Source: Bacteroidales bacterium (lineage in GTDB: Bacteria > Bacteroidota > Bacteroidia > Bacteroidales > UBA932). Taken from it: 39,264 nucleotides of DNA. The position numbers were made by a program, and so were the translations under genes. Below, in pieces: positions 31,880 through 39,264 of the stretch. Where the stretch lies: assembly GCA_017617035.1 (NCBI GenBank), contig JAFZWV010000019.1:1-39264 (forward strand). Reading direction: 5' to 3'. The first letter of the stretch is position 1. Every line of letters starts with the position of its first letter. The notes beneath the pieces were generated by a model. It searched no databases. It saw nothing but the letters and a program-made list of their open reading frames with translations, and had not been told where the DNA came from.

Positions 31880-32083
31880 CTCGGCCGGGGGCCTCGCTCG
31901 TCTCGTCACTCCGCGCAGTGCGGACTTGGAGGGCCGAAGGACCGATAGCGCCATCAGGCGCGTGCCGTGAGGGAGGAGCGATGCGACGACCGGAAGGCAC
32001 CCGGCGAAGCGTAGCGGAGACGGCATGCCCCGAGGGGGCAGCTGCGTAAGCAGCGGGGGAGATAGCCGTCTCGGCCTCGAAGC
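31880..32083. repeat. Structured repeat patch next to tRNA-Ser
   Basis: No gene is visible. The patch contains GGAGGGCCGAAGG (31937 area), GCGCCATCAGGCGC, GTGCCGTGAGGG, GGGGCAGCTGCGTAAGCAG and other hairpin-forming GC-rich segments. The first three also occur, in the same order, at each unit of the terminal array (38802 and 39034). It looks like a dispersed repeat or a worn copy of a mobile RNA or DNA element. Confidence 0.6.
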
Positions 32084-32113
32084 GAAAAAGGCAACCTGCA
32101 ATAGGTTGCCTTT
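32084..32113 (-). terminator. Intrinsic terminator of tRNA-Ser(GCU)
   Basis: GGCAACCT and AGGTTGCC form an 8-bp stem with flanking A/T pairs, followed by TTTTT on the minus strand, directly after the tRNA. Confidence 0.85.
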
Positions 32114-32116
32114 GAG

Positions 32117-32203
32117 CGGAGAGGACGAGATTCGAACTCGTGGTACGGTTACCCGTACGGCAGTTTAGCAAACTGCTGGTTTCAGCCACTCACCCACCTC
32201 TCC
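32117..32203 (-). tRNA. tRNA-Ser, anticodon GCU
   Basis: On the minus strand the acceptor GGAGAGG pairs with CCTCTCC, discriminator G. The anticodon arm GCAGT-TTGCTAA-ACTGC presents GCT. The long variable arm (CCGTACGGGTAACCGTACC region) fits tRNA-Ser reading AGC/AGU. CCA is not encoded. Confidence 0.95.
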
Positions 32204-32253
32204 TGAAACCATCCTGGCGCAGGGCGCGAGGCCCTTCCCGCCGGGCGGGGATG

Positions 32254-32297
32254 CAAATATACGAAGTTTTTCGGAATTACAACATTTTGTATCTTTG
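32254..32297. promoter_or_regulatory. Divergent -7 boxes for tRNA-Ser and the GH43 gene
   Basis: Minus strand TATATTTG (32254-32261), upstream of the tRNA. Plus strand TATCTTTG (32290-32297), 3 bases before the GH43 ATG at 32301, so that mRNA should be leaderless. Confidence 0.65.
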
Positions 32298-32300
32298 TGT

Positions 32301-33356
32301 ATGCGAACAAAATCACTGATAACACTCCTGATACTCCTGGCGGCAACATTAAAAGCCTATGCTCAGGAGACATATTCCAACCCGGTAATCCGTCGCGACT
32401 GCCCGGATCCAACCGTCCTCGACGACCGCGCTCGCACGGGCTATTTCTATGCTTACAGCACCCAGAGCGCCAAGCATGGACTTATGAACCGCGACAATAC
32501 TTCGAAGGAAAATGTCGAAATAATCAATCTCCCCATCTATCGCTCGACCAACCTGATAGACTGGGAATTCGCCGCAGACGGCTTCTCAAACGGCCGCCCC
32601 GAATGGCTCAAAGGCTCGAGCATCTGGGCTCCGGACATCAATTATGTCGATGGCAAATACGTCCTCTACTATGCCCTCGGCCTCTGGGCGAACCTCTTCG
32701 ATACCGGCAGTGGGGTTGCGGTAAGCGACTCGCCGACAGGACCGTTCGAGGATAGGGGCATGGTCGTAGGCTGGCACAATATGGGAACCGCCAACTCCAT
32801 CGACCCCAACTTCTACCATGCCGAAGATGGCAGCAACTACCTCTTCTGGGGCAGTCTCGGTCCCATGGGCGGAATCTGGATCGTTGAACTCGAGGCGGAC
32901 GGCCTGAAGGTTAAGGAAGGCGCGAAGAAAAAGCATGTCGGCGCCGACAACATGGAAGGAGCCTACATCCACAAACGCGGTGACTGGTATTACCTCTTTG
33001 CCTCGAAAGGCACCTGCTGCGAGGAGGCGGAAAGTACATACCATATAGTCGTGGGCCGATCGAAGAACATCATGGGCCCCTATCGTGATCCGAAAGGAAA
33101 GAAGATGACCAGCCTCGGTTATGACCATACCATTCTTCGTGCACCTGACGACAAAACTTTCGTGGGCACGGGCCACGACTCCCAGATAGTCACCGACAAC
33201 GCCGGCCAGGACTGGATGTTCTACCATACCTACTGGAAAGGCAGCGAGTACCATGGCCGCATGCTCAATCTTGACCGCATCCTCTGGTCGGAGGACGGCT
33301 GGCCATACTTCGCAAACGGCACCCCTTCAACAGTATCCGAACGCCCGATTTTTTAG
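32301..33356 (+). CDS. GH43-family glycoside hydrolase, probably arabinan-active
   Basis: A 351-residue secreted enzyme with signal MRTKSLITLLILLAATLKAYAQ. The five-blade propeller of GH43 shows its three acids: the base Asp in RRDCPDPTVL (D36), the pKa-setting Asp in ANSIDPNFYH (D168), and the acid Glu in ADNMEGAYIH (E219). SSIWAPDINYVDGKYVLYYA is the standard second-blade motif. The ending RMLNLDRILWSEDGWPYF is typical of arabinan endo- or exo-1,5-L-arabinanases of this family, though GH43 has many specificities. The TTG at 32295 lies inside the -7 box, so the ATG at 32301 is used. The next gene starts 3 bases after the stop; the pair is probably one operon. Confidence 0.9.
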   Translation: MRTKSLITLLILLAATLKAYAQETYSNPVIRRDCPDPTVLDDRARTGYFYAYSTQSAKHGLMNRDNTSKENVEIINLPIYRSTNLIDWEFAADGFSNGRPEWLKGSSIWAPDINYVDGKYVLYYALGLWANLFDTGSGVAVSDSPTGPFEDRGMVVGWHNMGTANSIDPNFYHAEDGSNYLFWGSLGPMGGIWIVELEADGLKVKEGAKKKHVGADNMEGAYIHKRGDWYYLFASKGTCCEEAESTYHIVVGRSKNIMGPYRDPKGKKMTSLGYDHTILRAPDDKTFVGTGHDSQIVTDNAGQDWMFYHTYWKGSEYHGRMLNLDRILWSEDGWPYFANGTPSTVSERPIF

Positions 33357-33359
33357 ATT

Positions 33360-35843
33360 ATGAAACGAAAAATATTTTTTTCGGTGGCGATAGCCATCAG
33401 TGTACTGGCCTCTGCGCAGGAGCCGGTAGCCCAGTCGAATCAGGAGGCAGCAGGCCCGCAGACCATAAGCGTTGACCATTTCCGCTATGCGGGGCCCTTC
33501 GAGGTGAAAAGCCCGTTTAAGGTAGATACGCTCGATATCGCGGGCAAGCCGTTTGATCCTGAGTCTGCGCTCGACCGCGAGTTGTCGCTCGAGCTGCTCA
33601 GGGGCGCCGGTACTGCGACCGAGCTGGCCGGCTTCGATGGCGACGCTCTGCACCTGCTCGGCTTCTCGCTCGAGAACACGCTCTACGCCCACGCCACCCT
33701 CAAAATCGAAGGCCTGCCGCACTCCCGCCTGTTCATGGACGGACGCCCTGCCTCGCCTCAGCTCAAGCTCGAGCCGGGCACGCACGACTTCGTCATTAAG
33801 GCGCTGACGCTGAAAGGCCAGCGGGATACCGTGAGGATCAGCGTGGTCCCGGAGAAGGACGGCCGAATCGCCCTGCGCGAAGACGGCGGCCACATCTTCT
33901 CGCTCGACGCAAATACCATCGGCCTGTCGTGCGGTGGCATTTGGGTCTCGCCGGGCGGCAAGTTCATCGCCCTGAATTATCGCACAGTCGACCGAGACGG
34001 CACTCCAAGCTCGTACTACGAGATTCAGAATGCCGCCAGCGGCAAGGTGCTCGTGCGCACCGACGACCCGGTCGAGTGGATGCCCGCGCGCGACGAATAC
34101 TACTACACGCGCCCGGACGCCAAGGGCCGCAACCTCTACTGCGCCGACCCTGCTACCGGTAGGGAGACCGTGCTCGCGAAGGGCATTCCGGACGGATGGT
34201 TCGCGGTCGCGCCGAGCGAGGACTACCTCCTCTATATGCTTACTCAGGACGGTCCGCGCGAGGGCGCCGTTCACCAGATACTCACGCCCGACGACCGTCA
34301 GCCCGGCTGGCGCGACCGCGCATATCTCGCGAAATACGACCTCGCTACCGGCCAGATGCAGCAGCTCACCTTCGGGTGGCACAACCTCTGGCCTGCGGAC
34401 ATCTCCCGCGACGGCTCGAAGGTCTTGTTCATAAGCCAGCGCGAGCGCCTTACTGCGCGTCCGACGGAGCTGTTCTCCGTCTGGCAGCTCGACGCCCAGA
34501 CGCTGGAGGCAGAGTGCTTAATCGAGGACGACGGTTTCGTGCGCGGAGCCAGCTATTCACCCGACGGCAGTCAACTCGTCCTTACAGGCAGTCCCGAGGC
34601 GTTCGGCGGAGTGGGCCTCGACACTCTTAAGCCCGGCCAGATCCCGAACATGTACGACATGCAGATGTACGTTATGGACATAGCCAGCCGTGCAATTAAG
34701 CCCATGACCCTGGACTTTGCGCCCAGCGTCGACGGCAATCCATACTGGGCCGAGTTCGACGGCCGCATCTACTTCGCCACCGAGGACAAAGACGTCCAGA
34801 ACCTCTACCGTCTTGACCCTTCAAGCGGCCAGATCGAGCGCCTCGACAATAGGGAAGAGTACCTCTACGGCATCTCCATCGCGTCCAAGGCCCCGCTACT
34901 CGTCTACTGCGGTCAGAGCCTTTGCAACGCCGACCGTGCCTATACATACAATGTCGCTAACGGGCAGCAGCGCATGGTCATGGACTTCGGCGCAGTGCGT
35001 CTGGCCTCGGTAGAGCTCGGCGCTGGCGGCGCATACGAGTTCACGTCGTCGCGCGGCGACCTGATTAACGGCTTCTACGTTCTACCGCCGCACTTCGACC
35101 CTTCGAAGAAGTACCCGCTTCTGGTCCATTACTATGGTGGATGCTCGCCTTCTTCGCGTTACTGTGTGGGCTCATACTCGCCCCAGGTCTATGCGGCGCA
35201 GGACTATGTGTTCTACGTCGTCAATCCCAGCGGCGCGGCCGGCTTCGGCCAGGAGTTCGCTGCGCGCCATGTCAACACGGCTGGCGAAGGAGTGGCCGAA
35301 GACATCATCGAAGCTACGCGGGCCTTCTGTCGTGACCATGACTTTGTCGATACCACTAAGATCGGCTGCTTCAGCGCCTCGTACGGCGGCTTCATGACAC
35401 AGTTGCTGCTGACTAAGACCGATTTGTTCGCGGCCGGTATCTCACACGCCGGTATCAGCGACCACACCAGCTACTGGGGTGAAGGTTATTGGGGATACTC
35501 ATATTCAGAAGTTTGCATGGCTGGTAGTTATCCATGGACACGTAAAGACTTGTATGTAGATAGGAGTCCGCTGTACAATGCCGATAAGATTCACACGCCG
35601 CTGCTGTTCTTGCATGGCTCGGCGGACACCAACGTTCCTATCGGAGAGAGTATCCAGATGTTTACTGCGCTGAAGTTATTGGGCGCAGATACAGCATTTG
35701 TAGTGGTGGATGGTGAGAATCACGGCATACGCGAGTTTGGAAAGCGCCGCGACTGGCTGCGCACCATCTTCGCCTGGTTCTCGAAGTACTTGCACGACGA
35801 TCCCACCTGGTGGGATGACATGTATCCCGAAAAAAATCTATAG
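33360..35843 (+). CDS. S9-family (dipeptidyl-peptidase IV-like) secreted serine peptidase
   Basis: An 827-residue exported peptidase with signal MKRKIFFSVAIAISVLASAQ. Residues 30-160 are a region of unknown fold. About 190-560 is a beta-propeller with WD-like lines (YSPDGSQLVLTG, ISRDGSKVLFIS). The alpha/beta hydrolase domain follows: YPLLVHYYGGCSPS, the nucleophile elbow SASYGGFMT (S674; first position Ser-Ala instead of the usual Gly-Gly), Asp in GSADTNVPIG (D756), and His in GENHGI (H788). The triad is complete. Such enzymes release dipeptides, often after Pro, in the periplasm. Its stop is followed by a hairpin (35855-35873) and a repeat pair. Confidence 0.9.
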   Translation: MKRKIFFSVAIAISVLASAQEPVAQSNQEAAGPQTISVDHFRYAGPFEVKSPFKVDTLDIAGKPFDPESALDRELSLELLRGAGTATELAGFDGDALHLLGFSLENTLYAHATLKIEGLPHSRLFMDGRPASPQLKLEPGTHDFVIKALTLKGQRDTVRISVVPEKDGRIALREDGGHIFSLDANTIGLSCGGIWVSPGGKFIALNYRTVDRDGTPSSYYEIQNAASGKVLVRTDDPVEWMPARDEYYYTRPDAKGRNLYCADPATGRETVLAKGIPDGWFAVAPSEDYLLYMLTQDGPREGAVHQILTPDDRQPGWRDRAYLAKYDLATGQMQQLTFGWHNLWPADISRDGSKVLFISQRERLTARPTELFSVWQLDAQTLEAECLIEDDGFVRGASYSPDGSQLVLTGSPEAFGGVGLDTLKPGQIPNMYDMQMYVMDIASRAIKPMTLDFAPSVDGNPYWAEFDGRIYFATEDKDVQNLYRLDPSSGQIERLDNREEYLYGISIASKAPLLVYCGQSLCNADRAYTYNVANGQQRMVMDFGAVRLASVELGAGGAYEFTSSRGDLINGFYVLPPHFDPSKKYPLLVHYYGGCSPSSRYCVGSYSPQVYAAQDYVFYVVNPSGAAGFGQEFAARHVNTAGEGVAEDIIEATRAFCRDHDFVDTTKIGCFSASYGGFMTQLLLTKTDLFAAGISHAGISDHTSYWGEGYWGYSYSEVCMAGSYPWTRKDLYVDRSPLYNADKIHTPLLFLHGSADTNVPIGESIQMFTALKLLGADTAFVVVDGENHGIREFGKRRDWLRTIFAWFSKYLHDDPTWWDDMYPEKNL

Positions 35844-35854
35844 GGTGTCGGTGG

Positions 35855-35873
35855 TGTCCCGGTTTTTGGGACA
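35855..35873 (+). terminator. Hairpin after the S9 peptidase gene, weak terminator
   Basis: TGTCCC and GGGACA around GGTTTTT, without a following T-run. It might be an old IS end rather than a terminator. Confidence 0.4.
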
Positions 35874-35883
35874 GTACCGTCAT

Positions 35884-35953
35884 TGTCATTCCGAGCGGAA
35901 GCGAAGGAATCTAAACTGTCATTTCGACCAAGCGAAGCGCGTGGAGAAATCTC
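35884..35953 (+). repeat. REP-like repeat pair between S9 peptidase and transglutaminase genes
   Basis: Unit 1 is 35884-35912 (TGTCATTCCGAGCG...GAAGGAATCT) and unit 2 is 35917-35953 (TGTCATTTCGACC...AAATCTC). It is the same double structure as at 22227-22296. It ends exactly at the stop codon of the leftward gene. Confidence 0.85.
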
Positions 35954-37903
35954 TTATCGTTTATAGTCGGGTGGAGAACTGGCGGAAGGGGAGGCGTTGT
36001 GGTCGGCGAGGGTGGCGTCACGGATAATCAGCGGGAGGACGGCGGGCTCGCCTGGGGCGACGGGGAGGAATTCCAGGTGCGCAAGCACGCCCCCGTCCGC
36101 CAGGCGCGAGCCCGTCGTTACGACATAGTACCCTTCGTCGAGTTTCAGCTCACCTATGCTACTGAGCGGAGTCTCGTCGGCATCGCTTCCAAACTCATAC
36201 AGATGCGCAGAACCATCTTCTATCTTCGCGAGAGAGAAGTGTCTGTAGTATAATGGATCGGCAACCGGACCGTCCTGGCAGGTTAATCTGACAACACCCT
36301 GCGCGGATGCTGTTTCGCTCACTGCTTCCTCGTCAAACTTTACATCAATCCACTGATTTTCAGAACGATACTGCACCTTCCCGGTGACGGGATCTATTCT
36401 TGCAGGCACACCATATGCGCGACACAACGCAACGTAAAAAATACCAAGTGAATGCTTGTCGGACATCCTTGAACGCCAAACTGAAACAGGCGGGATGCGC
36501 AGTCTCAGAGGATTGCGGTTATCTACTATTTTGATGTTCTCTCTGACCCATCCCGCGATGTCTTCACCGTTTGTCATGCCAGACAATTGTCCTTGAACTT
36601 CACGCCTGAAGGGTCTAAGTGCTTCAAGTTCTACGCGAGGACTCAGAACGTATGGGTCCTTCGAATTAATTACCAACGCATCCTCCAAAACCTCCGCCGA
36701 AACATCGCGAAGATCCTTTTCGGTCAGACATCCAAGCAGCGCTTTATGCCATGTATGATCTATGACGTCGTGGTTTGAATGATCGTGAGTCGCCCGGATA
36801 GAATCCTCTGCAGCCAGACGCAGGATATTCAGCGCGATGTCGTCGCCGGTCGCTCCCGTCTTGATGGGGTCTTCGACCGGCGGGTGGATGTCCACATCCA
36901 CCCCGAAGCGTTGGCCGAAGGTGCGGTCGAGTACGACGGTCGTGCTCGGGCCACTCGCGACCGCGAAGCCGAAACGCTGACCATCCCATGCCCAAATGAA
37001 CATATCGCCGAGGCCCGTGTTTAGCGCCGTAACGCCCTGTGCGTCAGTGGTGTAGCGCGCGACCGTGTAGAACTCCGCGTAGTTGTAGATCTTGAATTCG
37101 ACCTGCGCGCCCGCGACCGGCCGGCCGTTCGTATCCTCGACCCTGACCGTGGTCCTTCGCGCCGGGACGTACCCGTCGATAACGTTGATTTCGGTGAAGC
37201 ACGGCGTGCGCCTGATGACGTCCTCGGGGCCATGGTAGTCGCCGTAGACGTTCGTGTGCAGGATCATCGCTCGCGATACGGGGGCGTTGAACCAGGCCAT
37301 GTTGAGCTTCGGCTCGGGCTCGCAAGCGCCCATGAACCACCACCGGCCGTCCGCCCAGATCTCGACCCAGGCGTGGTTGTCGTCGGTGTGGGCCCATCGA
37401 GGGGTGTAGACCTGGCGCGCCGGGATGCCCGCCGCCCGCAGCGCCGCTACCGTCAGAACGGACTCCTCTCCACAGCGTCCGTAGCCATAGCGCATGGTCA
37501 TGGTGGGGGAGGATGTGCGCGCGTCGGAGGGCCTGTACGTCGCCTGTTCGTGGCACCAATGGTTGACCTCCAGCGCCGCGTCCCCGATGCTCAGGCCCTT
37601 AACCCGCGCGCACAGCGTGTCGGCATATAGCGTTCGAAAATCGTCCAGCGTCTCGTTGTTCACCCGCAGCGGCAGGACGAAATGTCTGAACTCCCTTTCG
37701 GGGATGTTCCAGTTCATCTTTTCGCGGACCTCCAGCGTTTTCGCGACGTTCGTTTCCCAGTACTGACGGTCGTAAGTCAGGCTGTCAGGAAGGGGCATTG
37801 ACTTGTAAAGCCAGTCGACATACTGAGCCTGAGTCATGGGCTTGTTGATTTGAGAACATGCAACAGCCAGCGCTATTAATAGTATGGGGAGAAAACGTTT
37901 CAT
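35954..37903 (-). CDS. Transglutaminase-like lipoprotein
   Basis: A 649-residue lipoprotein from the ATG at 37903 (signal MKRFLPILLIALAVAC, Cys16); a longer frame to 38143 is rejected because it runs through the cutC promoter and start. The transglutaminase-like domain has a catalytic Cys in YGRCGEESV (C144) and His in DDNHAWVEIW (H177), plus WWFMGACEPEP. About residues 240-310 are an Ig-like or carboxypeptidase-regulatory domain (TTVRVEDTNGRPVAGAQVEFKI region). A second part (SDKHSLGIFYVALCRAYGVPARIDPVTGKVQY) resembles a transglutaminase fold but has Ser where the Cys would be. It may act as a protease-like or cross-linking enzyme at the cell surface; substrate unknown. Confidence 0.83.
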   Translation of the reverse strand: MKRFLPILLIALAVACSQINKPMTQAQYVDWLYKSMPLPDSLTYDRQYWETNVAKTLEVREKMNWNIPEREFRHFVLPLRVNNETLDDFRTLYADTLCARVKGLSIGDAALEVNHWCHEQATYRPSDARTSSPTMTMRYGYGRCGEESVLTVAALRAAGIPARQVYTPRWAHTDDNHAWVEIWADGRWWFMGACEPEPKLNMAWFNAPVSRAMILHTNVYGDYHGPEDVIRRTPCFTEINVIDGYVPARRTTVRVEDTNGRPVAGAQVEFKIYNYAEFYTVARYTTDAQGVTALNTGLGDMFIWAWDGQRFGFAVASGPSTTVVLDRTFGQRFGVDVDIHPPVEDPIKTGATGDDIALNILRLAAEDSIRATHDHSNHDVIDHTWHKALLGCLTEKDLRDVSAEVLEDALVINSKDPYVLSPRVELEALRPFRREVQGQLSGMTNGEDIAGWVRENIKIVDNRNPLRLRIPPVSVWRSRMSDKHSLGIFYVALCRAYGVPARIDPVTGKVQYRSENQWIDVKFDEEAVSETASAQGVVRLTCQDGPVADPLYYRHFSLAKIEDGSAHLYEFGSDADETPLSSIGELKLDEGYYVVTTGSRLADGGVLAHLEFLPVAPGEPAVLPLIIRDATLADHNASPSASSPPDYKR

Positions 37904-37920
37904 CGGAGTCGCATTTTCCA

Positions 37921-37950
37921 CGAAGATAATAAAAATGGTTCGTATCTTTG
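37921..37950. promoter_or_regulatory. Divergent -7 boxes for the transglutaminase-like gene and cutC
   Basis: Minus-strand TATCTTCG (37921-37928) lies 17 bases before the lipoprotein ATG. Plus-strand TATCTTTG (37943-37950) lies 7 bases before the cutC ATG, so the cutC mRNA is probably leaderless. Confidence 0.55.
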
Positions 37951-37957
37951 CCTCGGT

Positions 37958-38620
37958 ATGGACTGGTTCCTGGAATGTTGCTGCACCAGTGCAGAAGAAG
38001 TTGCCGCCGCTCAGAAACTTGGGGCTAAGCGTATCGAGTTGTGTTCTCAGCTCGAAGTGGGTGGCGTTACTCCTTCCGAGTCGCTGCTGCGTGAAGTACA
38101 TTCTATTGCGCGCATTCCTGTAAATGTTCTTATCCGTCCTCACCGCGCACCTATCGGCTCGTCTGAGTTTGGTTTTACCGCTGCGGATTTTGTTTATTCT
38201 CCTGAAGAAGTAGATCAGATTCTTTCAGATATCAGAATGTGTGCTCCGATGGTATCCGGAGTGGTTATCGGTGCGTTGACTCCTACCGGTTCTGTAGATA
38301 TGCCTGTTATGCGTAGACTGATTGCGGAAGCGCATTCTCTCGGATTATCTGTCACTTTCCATCGTGCTTTCGATGTCTGTGCGGACCCTCTCGCCGCTTT
38401 CGACGATATCCTGTCGCTGGGATGTGAGCGGCTGCTCACCTCCGGGCATGAGCCCAAGGCCGAGGCCGGCGCCCCGCTCCTCGCGCAGCTCGTCGCCCTC
38501 GCCGGCCCCCGCCTCATCGTCATGCCCGGCTCCGGCATCCGCCCCTCCAACATCTACTCCCTTTTTGAAATCACCCACGCCCGCGAATTCCACGCCTCCT
38601 TCGCATACTTCTCCGCCTAG
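37958..38620 (+). CDS. cutC: CutC-family protein
   Basis: A 220-residue TIM-barrel protein of the CutC family, linked with copper homeostasis although its true reaction is not settled. Family landmarks are AQKLGAKRIELCSQLEVGGVTPS, VNVLIRPHRAPIG, DFVYSPEEVDQILSDI, GVVIGALTPTGSVDM, LSVTFHRAFDVCADP, LLTSGHEPKAEAG and LIVMPGSGIRPSNI. The N-terminus is short and normal. Codons in the last third (from about 38410) are much richer in G/C at third positions than those before, perhaps from local recombination. The gene stands alone, before the terminal repeat array. Confidence 0.93.
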   Translation: MDWFLECCCTSAEEVAAAQKLGAKRIELCSQLEVGGVTPSESLLREVHSIARIPVNVLIRPHRAPIGSSEFGFTAADFVYSPEEVDQILSDIRMCAPMVSGVVIGALTPTGSVDMPVMRRLIAEAHSLGLSVTFHRAFDVCADPLAAFDDILSLGCERLLTSGHEPKAEAGAPLLAQLVALAGPRLIVMPGSGIRPSNIYSLFEITHAREFHASFAYFSA

Positions 38621-38653
38621 TCGTGAATAGGATTGTACCACTCTCTCAGAAGC

Positions 38654-38805
38654 GGTGTGACCGGTAGAACAACCCGCGGGACACCAGTCACGAAAACCCC
38701 CTCAAACTGTTACAGGTAGGACACATCGTGGAATACCAGTCACGAAATCCCGCCCAAACTGTGACCGGTAGGACACAACACGGAACACTAGGCTCGAAAT
38801 AGAGG
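38654..38805. repeat. Three tandem 52-bp hairpin repeats
   Basis: Units begin TGTGACCGGTAG at about 38656, 38708 (TGTTACAGGTAG) and 38760. The first two contain GTGACCGG or a variant near the start and CCAGTCAC near the end, which pair. The third is worn in its second half (ACTAGGCTCG). There are no spacers between units, so it is not a CRISPR array. Confidence 0.75.
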
Positions 38806-39264
38806 CCCGGAGGGCCGAAGGCCGCACCAGTGGCCGTGCCGTGGAAGCACAGGTCGGGGTATTTTCGGGGTTACCCTGTGGCAAAATGGCACAGGTTAAA
38901 GTGTTTTTGGCCTTACCCTGTGGAATCACAACGGCAGGGGGTCTGGGGGGGGGTACGCCCCACAGTCCCCTGGGGGTGCAGGGGGATGGTAGGCTAGCTG
39001 CGCAAGGTAAAGTAGGACGGTAGGTAGAGGTTGGAGGCCCGGAGGGCCGAAGGCGCCATCAGGCGCCGTGCCGTGAGGGGACAGGTCGGGGTATTTTCGG
39101 GGTTACCCTGTGGCAAAATGGCACAGGGTAAAGTGTTTTTGGCCTTACCCTGTGGAATCACAACGGCAGGGGGTCTGGGGGGTACGCCCCACAGTCCCCT
39201 GGGGGTGCAGGGGGATGGTAGGCTAGCTGCGCGATAGTAGATCGCTGGATAGAGTGTAGAGGCC
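38802..39264. repeat. Tandem array of ~225-232 bp units, running off the window edge
   Basis: The unit starts at 38802 and 39034, with a third starting at 39259 (GAGGCC at the edge). Each begins GAGGCCCGGAGGGCCGAAGG and continues with a GCGCC hairpin, then two hairpins built from CACAGGGTAA / TTACCCTGTG arms. A G-rich GGTCTGGGGGG...ACGCCCCAC segment and GGGGGTGCAGGGGGATGG follow. The two units are nearly identical except for the hairpin head, a G to T change in one arm, and the length of a G run. No convincing gene is present. Confidence 0.85.

Noticed and set aside
31796-32101. N-terminal extension of the DUF2442-HTH protein
   Set aside because: The extension reads through GC-rich hairpin repeats and gives Arg/Pro-rich sequence without homology. 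The ATG at 31795 starts the conserved domain.
32182-32412. Minus-strand frame over the tRNA-Ser 5' end and GH43 start
   Set aside because: It covers the divergent promoters and the signal peptide of the GH43 gene on the other strand; nothing supports translation.
33327-34382. Minus-strand frame of 351 codons opposite the S9 peptidase
   Set aside because: It is the complement of a well-supported coding region and is rich in Arg/Val/Glu with no motif, as expected for a shadow frame.
37904-38143. N-terminal extension of the transglutaminase-like lipoprotein
   Set aside because: It would place 80 residues before a good lipoprotein signal and overlap the cutC start on the other strand.
38654-38805. 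Possible CRISPR array
   Set aside because: The 52-base units follow each other without unique spacers and diverge along their whole length. No cas gene is near.
38841-39237. Two related short frames in the terminal array (containing FSGLPCGKMAQ and FLALPCG)
   Set aside because: They repeat because the DNA repeats. They have no start signal, the G-run length change shifts the frame between units, and the peptide follows hairpin arms. Non-coding is more likely.
38802-39264. Template/variable repeat of a diversity-generating retroelement
   Set aside because: The differences between units are not concentrated at adenines, no reverse transcriptase is present, and no target gene ends here.

Overview
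The window looks like a chromosomal segment of a moderately GC-rich member of the Bacteroidales, probably an uncultured gut lineage. The evidence is a SusC/SusD pair, many lipoproteins with a late lipobox Cys, a bS16 with a long Ala/Glu-rich tail, an Hc1-like mini-histone, and the Bacteroidetes promoter signature (TAnnTTTG at -7, sometimes with TTTG 19 nt upstream) before many genes. Shine-Dalgarno sequences are scarce.

Layout. 1-340 is the 5' end of an IS transposase on the minus strand, cut by the window edge, with a perfect 32-bp palindrome before its start. Next come tRNA-Leu(CAA) and a shikimate operon: aroB, then a fused aroD-aroA gene. 3.7-8.3 kb holds three secreted proteins: a DUF4832-like lipoprotein, a multidomain lipoprotein ending in a glycerophosphodiester phosphodiesterase, and a phosphodiester glycosidase. 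8.4-17.8 kb is a polysaccharide-utilisation-type operon: susC, susD, a small lipoprotein, a DUF5018-type lipoprotein and two paralogous GHL10-like glycosidases. Together with the flanking phosphodiesterases it suggests uptake of a phosphodiester-bearing glycan (inference). 17.9-20.7 kb is sufBCD with an unusually short SufD. 20.7-24.2 kb holds a DUF2147 protein, rpsP-rimM, a leftward queH-ispE-small membrane protein cluster and tRNA-Leu(GAG). 24.3-28.3 kb is a rightward run: a large unknown secreted protein, an acyltransferase with a zinc ribbon, and a WG-repeat protein. These face an AGCS Na+/amino-acid symporter and an Hc1-like gene. 30-32.2 kb holds a secreted unknown, a HigA antitoxin without its toxin, a DUF2442-HTH gene between 25-bp direct repeats, a repeat patch and tRNA-Ser(GCU). 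32.3-38.6 kb encodes a GH43 enzyme, an S9 peptidase, a transglutaminase-like lipoprotein and CutC. The last 640 bases are a nested tandem-repeat array with no gene.

The least expected theme is the number of small palindromic repeats and their relation to genes. One family interrupts aroB in frame and supplies the C-terminus of IspE. A second, REP-like family supplies the N-terminal residues of a lipoprotein, brackets the sufB promoter, and sits beside stop codons. A third family is a ~114-bp long inverted repeat with two copies. The right end carries units of about 225-232 bp built from hairpins. All function calls come from reading translated sequence and motifs by eye; no database search was run.
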